A stretch of 64,000 nt of DNA from Diploptera punctata (GCA_030220185.1 JASPKZ010001233.1:1604001-1668000); one strand, 5' to 3'; positions 22,531 to 32,727 are shown, counted from the stretch's first letter. Program-made: numbers and translations. The notes: generated by a model not told the origin, from the letters alone.

Positions 22531-23280
22531 AAATGCATCTTATAATTAAGTTACAATAAAAATTAATGATTACATAGTATGTCTACAATTTAATAATTAC
22601 GGTACTATATAAAATGTATGTAAATTTAGTCTAAATTTAACTAGTAACATATCAGATAAAAATATTTAAGAAGTCCATTTAAAAAGAAGATTATTTACTG
22701 CATAAAGAGAATAGTCTTGATGATAGCTACTCTATTTTTTTCTAACATTTTTAAAATTATTAGTTTTGTCTGAAAAGAATAACTGATATACTCCATTCCT
22801 GATTCAATGACCTTAAAAAAATATCGAGTAATGAAACTAAAACTGAAAAAAATAAAAAACAGCAAAAAGTACCATTCACCTCAGACACAGTATCATTATG
22901 AAATCTGGGATAAGAACAGAAAGATACAAGGTAGCTTTCAAGGCGCCATAGGTTGAAAACCATTGGTATAACCAATAATGATATATATTTTTAATTTTGG
23001 ACATTAGTAAATACCATACATTGTTGTAAAGGTTTATTATACATTATGTGATGTATGTAATATATTTTGGAAGTAATACTGAAATTCATATCTCTGAAAA
23101 GTAACACCATAAAAATTTACATTATTACAAAAATCATGAATATGTGAATATTATTATGTAACTTTGCATTTACACCTAATAAATTTGGTATGTAATTGGC
23201 AAGTTTGATACATGTTCCAATAAACATAGCATTCAGTAATATAATTATTAATAATTTAATTAATTTATTTAAGCTTGGCA
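22531..23280. other. Intronic sequence, nothing recognised
   Basis: AT-rich, no assigned repeat. Confidence 0.5.
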
Positions 23281-23282
23281 AA

Positions 23283-23622
23283 CAATTGTGAAGATTTGTA
23301 AATGAGTGGATAAAATGTTTTTTCATCTCACCTCATAAAGTTTTATGTTTTCACAATACGGTTTCAAAGTCCATTTGCCTTCATCACCAGTTAAACTCCA
23401 ACTTTTGCCAAAATTACTTAGCTTGACTGAAGATGTAGACAAATGTCCTTTGAAACTGGTATCGTAAATGCTGAAGATGTAGGCAAATGGCCTGTGAAAC
23501 TGGTATCATGAAAACTGAAGATGAAGGCAAATGGGTTTTGAAACTGGTATTGTGAATACATGGAACTTTATGAGGTGAGATGTGTAAACATTTTATTCGA
23601 CTCATTTATAAATTGTGAAGAA
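23283..23622. mobile_element. PLE-type hairpin element with internal 45-bp tandem repeats
   Basis: Outer arms: catctcacctcataaagtt and actttatgaggtgagatg, with further matching sequence outside (aaatgagtggataaaatg / cattttattcgactcattt). The right half holds three tandem units of about 45 bp, each with gaagatg(t/a)aggcaaatg and gaaactggtat, from about 23424 to 23555. The GAAACTGGT wording is typical of PLE ends here. Confidence 0.75.
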
Positions 23623-23860
23623 TTTTCAAACATCAATAAATTGCCATATAAGAACTGTGAAAAATCCATATATAAATCAAATGCTAAACAATGGATATTA
23701 CATTATCCATTTTATTTTATTTTATTGTTAGTTGCAAATATTGTTTGAGATAATTCAATTTTAAATGTGTTTCATAAACTTGTACATTTAATAGCATTTT
23801 AATACATACTGTAATTTGTAAACAAATAAAATAAGTTTGGTTGTTGTGGGTATGTTGCAG

Positions 23861-23965
23861 TTGTTGGGGTTTATGTATGGCTGGCTTACATTCTACCATC
23901 AGGGCCACGAAGTAGCCAACGAGTTCAAGCCGTACATGAGAGAACTTCAATTCAAGATACAGAAG
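23861..23965 (+). CDS. Graf: Graf exon: distal BAR helix
   Basis: 35 codons, phase 0 at both ends, acceptor tatgttgcag and donor gtatac. The peptide starts LLGFMYGWLTFYHQGHEVAN and ends FKIQK, continuing directly from the VET at the end of the previous exon. Human ARHGAP26 shows LLAFLQGLFTFYHHGYELA at this place. This is the C-terminal BAR helix. The upstream intron is 9.8 kb and the downstream intron 4.1 kb. Confidence 0.93.
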
Positions 23966-24340
23966 GTATACACATACTGTTATCTTTAATTGGCATGTTA
24001 CCTTGCCATTTATTGCTAATTAATATTTATTTATAACTAAAAGTATAGAACATTTCCTGCATTTTTTTTTTCAAATCAAATTATTCTAATTTTATTTTCT
24101 TCTTATATTTATGTTATAAATAAGATCATTTTAAACATTTATAGCCTTTTCTTTCCTTAAAATATTACCCAAAATTGGATAGAAAAATGAAATATTAATT
24201 CCATAATAAAAAAAGCATGGGTGTTAATTTGCTTTAATTACATCATTGCTATTATTTTATTAACAATTTGACATTAAAATTAGTCATATAATTTACACAT
24301 TGTTATTTTTATTTAGAAATGGCTGAAAGAATAACTTTTA

Positions 24341-25000
24341 TTTCTTTCAATGTTTTTATTATTCATTTCATAAATCTCAATGATGGATAAATTATATTTG
24401 AAGAGAAAAATATATGCTCAGACTGGGGTTTGAATCCAGGACCTTTCACACTCTAGGCAAATGCTGTACCAACTGAGTTACCTGAGAAACTTCAATCTAA
24501 ATGCAATCTTTCTCTTATATACACTGTTAATTCCTGCGCACCAAATGATATGAAGCCATTGCTGGTGGCTTCTTTATTAAGAAGACCTTTAATTGGGAAT
24601 TTTATATTACAAGTACATTTTACAAAGGTCCTGGGTTCAAACCCCAGTCTGAGTGTATAATTTTTCTCTTCAAGTATAATTTATCCATCATTGAGATGTA
24701 TTAAATGAATAATAAAAAACATTGAAAGAAGCCATACTGGTTTTATAATGTAATGTAAAATTGCCAATTAAAGGTCTTCTTAATAAAGAAGCCACTATTT
24801 GCAAGATAGAAGCAATAGCTTCATAGCATTTGGTGTGCGGGAATTACAGCATATTTAAGAGAAAGATTTACATTTAGATTGGAGTTTCTCAGGTAGCTCA
24901 GTTGTTAGAGCATTTGCCTAGAATGCGAAAGGTCCTGGGTTCAAACCCCAGTCTGAACGTATATTTTTCTCTTCAAATATATTTTATTTCTTTATTGATA
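24341..25000. mobile_element. Palindromic tRNA-bearing retroelement (family F1), compound copy
   Basis: 24341-24731 starts ttctttcaatgtttttatta and ends with its complement (aataataaaaaacattgaaa). Inside are an antisense tRNA-like half (ggtttgaatccaggac, ctgtaccaactgagttacct) and a truncated sense half (ggtcctgggttcaaacccc). A further sense tRNA-like half follows (ctcaggtagctcagttgtta ... ggttcaaaccccag) with the ttttctcttcaaata border near 24965-24985. Confidence 0.75.
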
Positions 25001-25234
25001 TCATGTTTATTTTAAAATAATATTTATGATATCTTATAGATTTTTAAATTTTAAATAATTTGTAGAAATATATATATATGATCAGTTGCAGTGAGGTTTG
25101 AATCCAAACCTTCTGAATGTGAATCCAAATGCTACTCCTTGAGTCAACTTGCTCAGTAGGAGGAGTATTTTTTTACAGAAAAAATTCTCTTCTCCTACTA
25201 GTAGCACAAAATATGTTACACTAAATTTTACATG

Positions 25235-25445
25235 CCATCCACCACTGTGGTCTCGAGGTTTATATGCTGCCTTGTTACACAGTGGGCCCAAGTTCGATCC
25301 TTGGTTGGGACAAGTTTCCTCATTGAGGTTTTATTTGGAGTTTTTCCTCATCTGTAAGACAAATGTCAAGAAACTTTAAGATTCAAATGGTTCCCGAACA
25401 TCATCTGGCCATCATTATCATATTCACCTCATTAGATTAAGTTTA
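25235..25445 (+). mobile_element. tRNA-headed SINE, family S2, sense and 3'-truncated
   Basis: Starts ccaccactgtggtctcgagg, with box B agttcgatccttgg, then gtaagacaaatgtcaagaaa. It is the sense counterpart of 2874-3183 but lacks the GC-rich tail. Confidence 0.7.
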
Positions 25446-25737
25446 GGATTAAGTCCTCTCCTGGTACATCATTACCATCATCATTGTCACCTATCATATA
25501 TCATCAGGGCAGTGCAACTGCGCCTTCCACCCTCAGAAGTGGGTTATAATAACATCGATGCCAGGAAAGAATATCAGAATGTTCAAATAATAGCCTGGTG
25601 GCATCGAATATAAATATGTTACATGCCTACTATTTCTCAAAATGGCATGTGAAAAAATAATAGATACAATATTAAATAAAATGATTTTTTATTCATTTAT
25701 TTTTGGGCATTCATTTTTTTTTTCTTTTGCATTAAAT

Positions 25738-25978
25738 TTTACCTTCTTCTTCTTATTCTTCTTCTTATCATTCTTCTTTTTCTTCTTCTTCTTCTTCTTC
25801 TTATTCTTCTTCTTCTTTTTCTTATTTTTCTTCTTCTTCTTTTTCTTCTTCTTCTTCTTCTTATTCTTCTTATTGTTATTATTCTTATTCTTCTTATTCT
25901 TATTCTTCTTATGCTTATTCTTCTTATTCTTATCCTTCTTCTTCTTATTCTTCTTCTTCCTCTTCTTCTTCTTCTGGA
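25738..25978 (-). repeat. Imperfect (TTC)n tract of about 240 bp
   Basis: Runs of TTC, TTATTC and CTT. It abuts exactly the 3' end of the antisense LINE-B copy whose relatives end in GAAGAAGAAG, so it is the expanded LINE tail. A low-complexity phenylalanine/leucine ORF crosses it and is not a gene. Confidence 0.85.
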
Positions 25979-27235
25979 TTAGGCATTAGTTGTCTGTTCC
26001 GTCTTCACTAATAGATCTAAGACCATCTCTTCCGAGGATGTCCGACATCTCTTCTTCTTCTCGGAAAATAATGTAAGATTTTATTTGGTAATCTACTTTC
26101 TTCCATTCTTTCTACATGTTCTTTCCACTGAATCTTGTTGTTAAATATCTTTTCTTTTATGGAGTAAATCTGTAGTTCTTCACAGATATCCTCATATCCT
26201 ATCTGGTCCATTCTAATGCATCCTTTTACTCTTCTTGAGAATTTCATCTCTGCTGCTTGGATTTTACTTTCTTGTTTGGTAGTGATAATCCAAATTCACT
26301 CCCATACAAAAGTACAGGGACCGCCATTGTTTTATACAATTTTAATTTTGTTTGTTTATGGGCATTATTTTTCGATGGTCTGTTTATTGTGTCACAAATA
26401 GCTTGAAACTGATGAGTTTTATATTTAATATCTTTATCATACCCATAGCTGATATCACATCCTAAATATTTAAAGTGGGATACTTGTTCAATAATTTTGT
26501 CTCTAATTATTATTTTTGCACGCAGAGTGTTTCTTCCACAAAATGCCATTGCTTTTGTTTTACTTACTGAAATTTTTAAATCATAATCACTACATATTGT
26601 ATTTAGTTTATAAGCAGCCAATTGTAACAGATCTTCATCATGGTGTAGTAAGACTAAATCATTGGCAAAAATTAAGTTATTAATTATATTTGAAGAGAAA
26701 AGTTTTCGCCTAGACCGGGACTCGAACCCGGGACCCTTGGCTTTCCGGGCCAAGTGCTCTACCAACTGAGCTACCGAGGTGAAAAGATAGAAGCTATGGT
26801 TTCAAGCATTTGGCGCGAGGGAATTACAACGTACATAAGAGAAAAAATTGCGTCTAGATCGTAACTCGCCTCGGTAGCTCAGTCGGTAGAGCACTTGGCC
26901 CGGAAAGCCAAGGGTCCCGGGTTCGAGTCCCGGTCTAGGCGAAAATTTTTCTCTTCAAATATAATTTATCCTTCTATGAGAAGTGTTAAATTAATAATAA
27001 AATCGTTAAGTTATTAATACTTGTGTTATTGTTCAATCTAAGGCCTTTGTCTGTTATAATTTTCCATTGTTTCATAATGTCGTCAATATATACATATATA
27101 TTAAAAAGAGTGGGCGATAGACTACACCCTTGTCTAACTCCTTGATTTATTAAAATTCCTTCTGACCTTTTACCATCAGTTTTTATCACTGCTTTAGCTT
27201 TTACCATATTCTTAATATATAAATAGTTTACCTAT
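25979..27235 (-). pseudogene. LINE-B reverse transcriptase and C-terminus, antisense, split by a palindromic element
   Basis: The - strand reads INQGVRQGCSLSPTLFNIY (27207-26986), then is cut at TSD 26672-26684/27006-27018. It resumes NNLIFANDLVLLHHDED (RT catalytic box as F-A-N-D, its first aspartate replaced by asparagine), VSHFKYLGCDISYGY and a C-terminal VERMEESRLPNKILHYFPRR. Its 3' end joins the (TTC)n tract. Confidence 0.85.
26685..27005 (+). mobile_element. Palindromic tRNA-bearing retroelement, family F1, type copy with 13-bp TSD
   Basis: 321 bp inserted in the LINE RT, flanked by ttaagttattaat at 26672-26684 and 27006-27018. Left arm: tatatttgaagagaaaa, then an antisense tRNA-like sequence. 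Right arm: the same in reverse, cctcggtagctcagtcggta, ttggcccggaaagccaa, gggttcgagtccc, then ttttctcttcaaatata and a unique tail gtgttaaattaataataaaa. Arms are near-identical over about 100 bp each. The right tRNA-like unit folds as a cloverleaf (anticodon loop ccggaaa) but has no long variable arm and C at position 33, so it is read as a SINE promoter and not a working tRNA gene. Confidence 0.88.
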
Positions 27236-27254
27236 GATTATTTTAACCATGAGT

Positions 27255-27350
27255 TGAGGGAGGTGAATTGGAAAATATTATCTAGGATGTTTCAAGAGCT
27301 TGTGTCCATGTGACCACGAATATCTGGGTCTGATAGTGCCAGTTAGTTAG
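27255..27350 (+). pseudogene. LINE-A 3' end
   Basis: gaggtgaattggaaaatatt and ctgatagtgccagttagtta match the 3' terminus of LINE-A copies at 39360-39450 and 63240-63345. Confidence 0.65.
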
Positions 27351-27565
27351 TTATTTTGAGTCTATAAGTGTTTTTTGTTTGTTTTAATTTTGTTGCTTAT
27401 TTATTTTTTTGAGTGTGATAGTGGTTTTGTTTGTTTTATTTTTTTATAAAAATATTAAACAAACTAAATCACTATTATAGGCTCAAAATAAATAATATTG
27501 AGAATGTCGCATAGTTAGCGACGAAACTAGTCTGTATAAAAATCAAGAAATATGAGGTGAGTCAA
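27348..27565. mobile_element. PLE-type hairpin remnant
   Basis: Arms ttattttgagtctataagtg and cactattataggctcaaaat, then gcgacgaaactagtctg and a terminal aaatatgaggtgagtcaaa, the end shared by the PLE hairpins at 40351-40532 and 42160-42235. Confidence 0.6.
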
Positions 27566-28065
27566 AATTACATCTCAAATATAATTACTAACTAATTGTT
27601 GCTCTACCACTGAGCTAATTCACATTTCCAAAAATGTTCTCTTTACCATTGATTACAATAGCTTAGATGTGTATGTTAATTTACTTATTTTGATCATAGT
27701 ATAACTGCATAGTACTACTTCATTCCCATTTTTAAATTCTTATATGTGGCTTTGACAGCACATTATTTTCAGAGTAGCATTTTTAAAATTTACAAATGCA
27801 TTTCTCATTCTTTTCTTTACTTTTAGAATATTTTTACCAATTCAAATGCACTGTTTCGATAAAAATGTCTGCAATATTGACACTTAACTTGAGGTTTGAG
27901 GGAAGAATGCAGTATGAGTGATGATGACACACAAATTATGTAGAAGGCATCAACTTTGACTCACATTGTAAATTGAATTAACTATAGTATATTAACAACT
28001 GTTATGTAGTATGTAGTTTTGTTTGCTGAGTTGTTTTGTTTTAAAATGCATGCTTGATGGTGCAG

Positions 28066-28140
28066 ACAAGAGAAAACTTCAATGAAACCCGTGATAAGAC
28101 AGAATCCCTTATGAAGAAGATGCTAGAGGTGCGTCAAACG
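28066..28140 (+). CDS. Graf: Graf exon: end of BAR domain and start of BAR-PH linker
   Basis: 25 codons, phase 0 at both ends, acceptor tggtgcag. The peptide TRENFNETRDKTESLMKKML matches the terminal BAR segment of GRAF proteins (human: TRNRFEGTRSEVESLMKKM). Two in-frame donors exist: gtgcgt after residue E (exon end 28128) and gtaaat twelve bases later (exon end 28140), which adds V-R-Q-T. I chose the longer form because gtaaat is the better donor and because I recall a similar VRQ extension in insect relatives; the shorter form is equally legal in frame. Confidence 0.88.
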
Positions 28141-28649
28141 GTAAATATTGAACATTTACTATTTATTAATTAATAATAGTACAATTGAAAACTGTGCATT
28201 TTAAATGAAATTAATTATCAATATTTCAATTCATTCATTATCATTCATTTTATTAATTCCAGAAGACAGTGATACAATTATACAGGTATTACAAATTAAT
28301 TTGAAGAAATTTATAAACTCAGTAACAAGCTAAAAACATTTTGATGTTATATTTACTTTAATATTTTCTAGACCTGGACAGAATTTTATTTTAGAAAGAA
28401 AAATTAATGCTTGAACCAGGACTCGAACCCTAGATCTCTGGCTATACATACCAGCATGATTACCTTTTCACCATTCAAGCTCCGATACGAATGTCAACAA
28501 TTCTTTCCTCTTATACAATTCTCTGTCATCCAAAGGCCGACAATTTCTATTCAGAAGTATTTTTATTGAGAATTTATACTTACTTTTAAGTGCTAAAACT
28601 TAATATTTTGATTTTATTTTACCATTTAAAAATAATGTTTAAATCTATA

Positions 28650-29055
28650 AATATATGTCTGTCTGTCCTTTATTGACTTCTAAATTGTATAACTGATCTT
28701 CGAAAAATTTGTATATACAGATTTTCAGATATGGCGAGTGTTTAGCCATTATCTATTATGTTCTAAAATCATTAGGTGTAGAAGTTCACCTGAAATGAAA
28801 ATTTAAAAATCGCTGTAGTGATTGCAATTTTCAAGGTTTCACAACAAAACTCGGAATAGCATATTAAAATAAACCGAGGTATGTATTATCCAAAAATCAG
28901 CTAAATCCGACCGTTACAAATGGGGGTTTACCTGAAACTTGAAATTAAAAATTTATTCTAGCAACCGCCATGTTTGGTACCATATAATTAATTAGCCCTC
29001 AATATTTAATTTACGTAGGTGTAGCAGCGCATGCCGGGTTTAGCTAGTTCTCAAT
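28650..29055. mobile_element. Unclassified interspersed repeat between F2 arms
   Basis: Runs from atatgtctgtctgtccttta to gcatgccgggtttagctagt. The end resembles a widespread arthropod repeat beginning actagctaaacccggca (from memory, not searched). No ORF. Confidence 0.4.
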
Positions 29056-29093
29056 AAAAATAGTTTGAATAGAAGTTGTCAGCTAAAATAAAG

Positions 29094-29094
<1 letters not shown>

Positions 29095-29136
<42 letters not shown>

Positions 29137-29137
29137 G
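29095..29137. repeat. (ATT)n microsatellite
   Basis: About 14 ATT units inside the F2 element's internal region. Confidence 0.9.
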
Positions 29138-29362
29138 TAGTTGTTGTTGTTGATAGCGCCGGCTTTCGGCCTTCGGACAATAGAGAATTGTATAAGAGGG
29201 AAGAATTGTACACGTTCATATCGGAGCTTGAATGGTGTAATGGTTATCATGCTGATGCGTATAGCCAGAGATCCAAAGTTCAAGTCCCAATTCTAGCATT
29301 AATTTTTTTCTCTAAAATAAAGCTAAAAACATTTTATTTAGTGTTTGTTTGTTTGTTTGTTT

Positions 29363-29640
29363 ACTAATGTTGATCATTTTTATTAAAAAAAAACTTTGTT
29401 AAATTATTAAATCATGAAGGCCTTTCAAAAACATGTTTCATCTTCGGCATGCTAATTGGTATTGAAGTAGGTGTATAATTTATATAAGGGGTTTAGGTGT
29501 GTGGGTTTGTTCTTGTTTAAATTATACGGTGATATCAGTATTAATTAGCATGCCGAAGATGAAACATTTTTGAAAGGCCTTAATGATTTAATAATATAAC
29601 AAAGTTTTTTTTAATAAAAATCATTCTAACTGAGAAAGGC
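29363..29640. mobile_element. Palindromic element with 80-90 bp arms
   Basis: Arms carry tttattaaaaaaaaactttg, gaaggcctttcaaaaacatg and tttcatcttcggcatgctaa at the left, and agcatgccgaagatgaaaca, tttttgaaaggccttaatga at the right, around a loop of about 85 bp. Non-coding; the cttcggcatg wording resembles PLE-type ends. Confidence 0.75.
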
Positions 29641-29665
29641 GGATAAAAAAAGGGTACTATATTAT

Positions 29666-29863
29666 TAAGATTAAATAAAATGTTTCATACCTCACCTCAT
29701 ATCCAGTCTTTTAATTGGACTGTGGTTTCAAAGCCTGGGCAGCTTCATGTTCAGTAATTTCTCATCTGAAGATGAAGCTGCCCAGGCTTAGAAACCACGG
29801 TCTAAACAGAAGACTGGATATGAGGTGAGGTATGAAACATTTTAATTTAATCTTGAATTAAAC
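29666..29863. mobile_element. PLE-type hairpin element
   Basis: Arms aaaatgtttcatacctcacc / ggtgaggtatgaaacatttt with inner arms gcctgggcagcttcat / atgaagctgcccaggc. Its right flank, gaattaaaccccatagtgat, recurs at 45840 and 54805 next to the same kind of hairpin. Confidence 0.8.
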
Positions 29864-30524
29864 CCCATAGTGATTTTTTCCCATAAAAGTTCAATACTAT
29901 ATCATCATTTAAAACATTTTAATACATAACCTCAATTGTAATAACAATGAATGTTAAAAATGTTGATAATGTTGATCACTTGGCAGTGCAGCCATTAGCT
30001 CTCTTACTCTCCATTATTTCCTAGATAATGTAGCTTTGTATGTGATCACTGAACATTGCTGAAGGTGGACCTGATCATCTCTTCTTGTTGATTGCTCAAG
30101 GGGACAAAGTGGAGAAGAGAGAATTCCAATTCTGTGCAAATGTTTGACAGACAATCATGACCTATAGTTAATCTAAAAGATACAACACTCTTCCTTGGAT
30201 ACTAAATGGTTTTAAATGATTGTGTGTTGGAGCTCTCCCATCTTTTATTTCATGAATCTTCATTAAAAATAATTGGAAAATATAATTTTAAAATCTGAAG
30301 TGATTAATCTCTTAGCTGATGGGAATGACAAATCTGATTAAGGTTTCTGCACAATAATACATCCTTTCTTTTCTAGATAATAAGCTTTTCATTTTCAAAT
30401 TGTATTAATTGTAAGAACCCTGGAACATAACTATAGTGTTAAACTAGGGTAAAAAATACCATGACACTAACTATATGAACTTTTTCATCTGCCATCAGCA
30501 GCCAGTCACATTAGCAAATATATG

Positions 30525-30528
<4 letters not shown>
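29864..30528. other. Intronic sequence, mostly unassigned
   Basis: 29985-30075 (gcagccattagctctcttac) resembles 43310-43385 (aagccattagcgttcttgct), so a short shared repeat is present. Otherwise nothing recognised. Confidence 0.4.

Positions 30529-30571
<43 letters not shown>
30529..30571. repeat. (TA)n microsatellite close to an acceptor site
   Basis: About 21 TA units, ending 28 bases before the Graf exon at 30599. Confidence 0.9.
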
Positions 30572-30573
<2 letters not shown>

Positions 30574-30598
30574 TTATGTTTTATTTATTTATTTTCAG

Positions 30599-30668
30599 AA
30601 AGCCATGGATCCAGGAGGAACATATAAATCTAATGTAAGAGAAGGTTATCTCTTTCTCATGGAGAAAA
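30599..30668 (+). CDS. Graf: Graf exon: BAR-PH linker and first PH strand
   Basis: 70 nt (23 codons plus one base), acceptor tttattttcag, donor gtaagt. It encodes KAMDPGGTYKSN followed by VREGYLFLMEK, the first beta strand of the PH domain (human: MEGYLYVQEK). It ends in phase 1 and joins the next exon to rebuild a lysine codon. A (TA)n tract of about 42 bp ends 28 bases before the exon, and a large inverted repeat starts about 110 bases after it. Confidence 0.92.
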
Positions 30669-30754
30669 GTAAGTTTGATAAGAAATAAATAATTCCTTTA
30701 TTTTAATTTTAACACATGAAATTAAATTATGGCATATGTAAAATTATAAATACC

Positions 30755-31240
30755 ATATATATATATATATATATATATGATTAAGAAAGTTTTCTTGGAT
30801 TTTCTGCATCATGGATTTAAGTTCGGCCTCTGGCCACTGATTCTGACATTTTGGCATGATCCCACATGCCATTATCAAGGAATAATAGGTTCCAGTCATA
30901 GGTTTAGGTCTTATATAATCAAACACGTCGAGTTTTCCCTGTGGTCCATTTGAGAAGCTGTACACCCATCCATGATTTAGGTCTTATATAATTAAACGGA
31001 CCACAGTAAAAACTCTGTGTGTTTAATTATATAAGACCTAAACCTTGGATGAGTGTACGGCTTCTCAAATGGACCACAGGGAAAACTCGACGTGTTTGAT
31101 TATATAAGATCTAAATCTGTGACTCAAACATATCATTCCTTGTTAATGGCATTTGGGATCATGCCAAAATGTCGGAATCAGTGGCCAGAGGCCGAACTTG
31201 AATCCATGACACGGAAAACCCAAGAAAACTTTCTTAGCTT
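30755..31240. mobile_element. Large palindrome (family K) after Graf exon 30599-30668
   Basis: (AT)n at 30755-30778, then arms of about 200 bp. Left: ggcctctggccactgattct, cattatcaaggaat, cctgtggtccatttgagaag. Right: cttctcaaatggaccacagg, gatcatgccaaaatgtcgga, cagtggccagaggccgaact. Inner shorter repeats around 30975-31045 (ttataagacctaaa-type) lie at the centre. A single arm occurs at 8023-8210. Confidence 0.8.
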
Positions 31241-31254
31241 TGTAGAAAATAAAA

Positions 31255-31880
31255 AAAGTTATAAACCAACTCCTTATTTAATTAGCATTATAAGTCAAAC
31301 AAAAAACAAAAGTGCGTCGTTTAATGATGAACATGAAGGTTGGTATGAACATGACATATGGCTGCAGGAAGTCACGATCCCTGTTAGCCCTGCCTTCTAT
31401 TTTCAACAGAGAAAAATGTTTGGACAACAAAGGGGGTTTCTGATATAAATAATTTTCATGCGCTGAAAAAATCATGAACTAGTTGAAACCCATGTTAACT
31501 GTGAAATAGTGATACATAATTTTGGAAACACTAGAATTGAAGAGTCCCAAAGCCGGGCTATCAAAATTTAATTAATACGGATATGCATTATGAAAACGTG
31601 AAAGCAAACAAGTACATTGTTAGCTGCCTAATAGATGATGTGTGTTTCTTAGCCGAACAAGAACTGCCATTTAGAAAACTCTGAATCTAACAATTATATT
31701 GAATTATTGCACTATAGATGATAAATTAAGAAACAATTTGGAAATTTGTAGTGTGTTCATTGTCACGTCACACGATGTTAAAAATGACTTAATATGTTCT
31801 GTATCCACTACTTTATTCAATAAAATGAAGCAAGAGATCTCTCCGAGGCTACCAATGGTAAAGCTCACATACAAGCTCTA
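31255..31880 (+). pseudogene. hAT-type (TTF zinc-finger) transposase N-terminal remnant
   Basis: Pieces in different frames read, in order, GWYEHDIWL, LLFSTEKNVWTTKGVSDINN, HNFGNTRIEESQSRAI, SCLIDDVCFLAEQELPF, NNYIELLHY and DKLRNNLEICSVFIVTSHDV then KNDLICSV. This succession is the TTF-type zinc finger and start of the transposase of hAT/ZMYM1-like proteins, from memory of the family. Frameshifts and stops break it, and it lacks the catalytic C-terminal half. Confidence 0.7.
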
Positions 31881-32140
31881 AAAACTAGCTGGTCATGGAG
31901 ACGAATATCTGTGTTTTAAAATCATGCATTTATATTTAATTATCTATTAATATTTCCAATTACCTCCTTCCATTTTCTAAACCCTATACCCATAGTAGTT
32001 TATGATACTTGATACTCCTAACATTGCATGTCGTTCTTTTTAGAAGTTCATTTACTTATTAGAAATAATACAATATACACAATATTATATCCATAAAACG
32101 GGGACTAGTCGAAATTCCACGCTCCGCCACTGCTACAGGT

Positions 32141-32713
32141 CATCTTTGTTTTGATCTTTCTACATTTCTTCAGCCTTGAGGTTTATAATGAAGCATCTGT
32201 TTTGTTAAACAATTATTTGGCATTCTTTGTACATATTCAAACCATTTACATTTATTTCTGTATATTCTCTCATTTATATTATATATCTGTAATTCATCTC
32301 TGATATCTTGACTTCTCTTCTAATCTCTTAAAGATACACCTGCAACGGATCTCAGAAATCTCATTTCTATTGTCTCAATTTTATGTTTATCAGAGATTGT
32401 TAAAGGCCAAGTGTCAGATCTGTATAAATATTTAATTTTAGGAAGTTATATTTTGAGGTTATTTTAATTATATTATTTTTAGTCTGGACATCTTACCTCA
32501 ATATTAAATGTACGTTAAAGTTGGAATGGCTACTGTTCTGTAAAATTTCAATTCAGTTTCCCTTGTGGTCATATTTTTCAAATATCTTCTTATTGAACCA
32601 CATATCTGCTGAAATTTCCCAATTTCTTCTCCATATCCAAATTTTGCAGGTATGATATCATGCATCACATGCTAATTTTCCTAATCATTTATCCTTTAGT
32701 TTTGCTGGGGTCG
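32141..32713 (-). pseudogene. LINE C-terminal region, antisense, with a PLE-hairpin fragment inserted
   Basis: The - strand of 32520-32660 reads QQICGSIRRYLKNMTTRETE then LKFYRTVAIP; after the insert, 32141-32436 reads DTWPLTISDKHKIETIEMRF, LRSVAGVSLRD and ELQIYNINERIYRNK. These are the linker and C-terminal parts of a non-LTR element. 32437-32512 (attttgaggttattttaatt, ctggacatcttacctcaata) is a fragment of the palindrome found whole at 37417-37661. Confidence 0.7.
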
Positions 32714-32727
32714 TCATCATTAGATCT

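Larger units (their letters stand above)
28375..29325. mobile_element. Palindromic tRNA-bearing retroelement, family F2, with an insert between arms
   Basis: Left arm 28375-28545 (aaagaaaaattaatgcttga, ccaggactcgaaccctagat, complement of tggtgtaatggttatcat-like) and right arm 29155-29325 (atcggagcttgaatggtgta, atggttatcatgctgatg, agttcaagtccc, gcattaatttttttctctaa) are inverted copies. About 600 bp lies between them, including a block ending catgccgggtttagctagtt and an (ATT)n tract. The arm heads look tRNA-derived. Confidence 0.7.

Noticed and set aside
25642..25989. 115-codon phenylalanine/leucine-rich ORF
   Set aside because: Translation of the (TTC)n microsatellite; no gene.
26870..26945. 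Possible functional tRNA gene (cloverleaf with loop ccggaaa)
   Set aside because: It is part of an inverted pair inside a transposed unit with a TSD. Position 33 is C instead of T, and a GGA (Ser) anticodon in a short-variable-arm tRNA is not expected.
30744..31448. Related ORFs FSNGPQGKLDVFDYIR on both strands
   Set aside because: They arise from the two arms of the K palindrome and show no protein family similarity.
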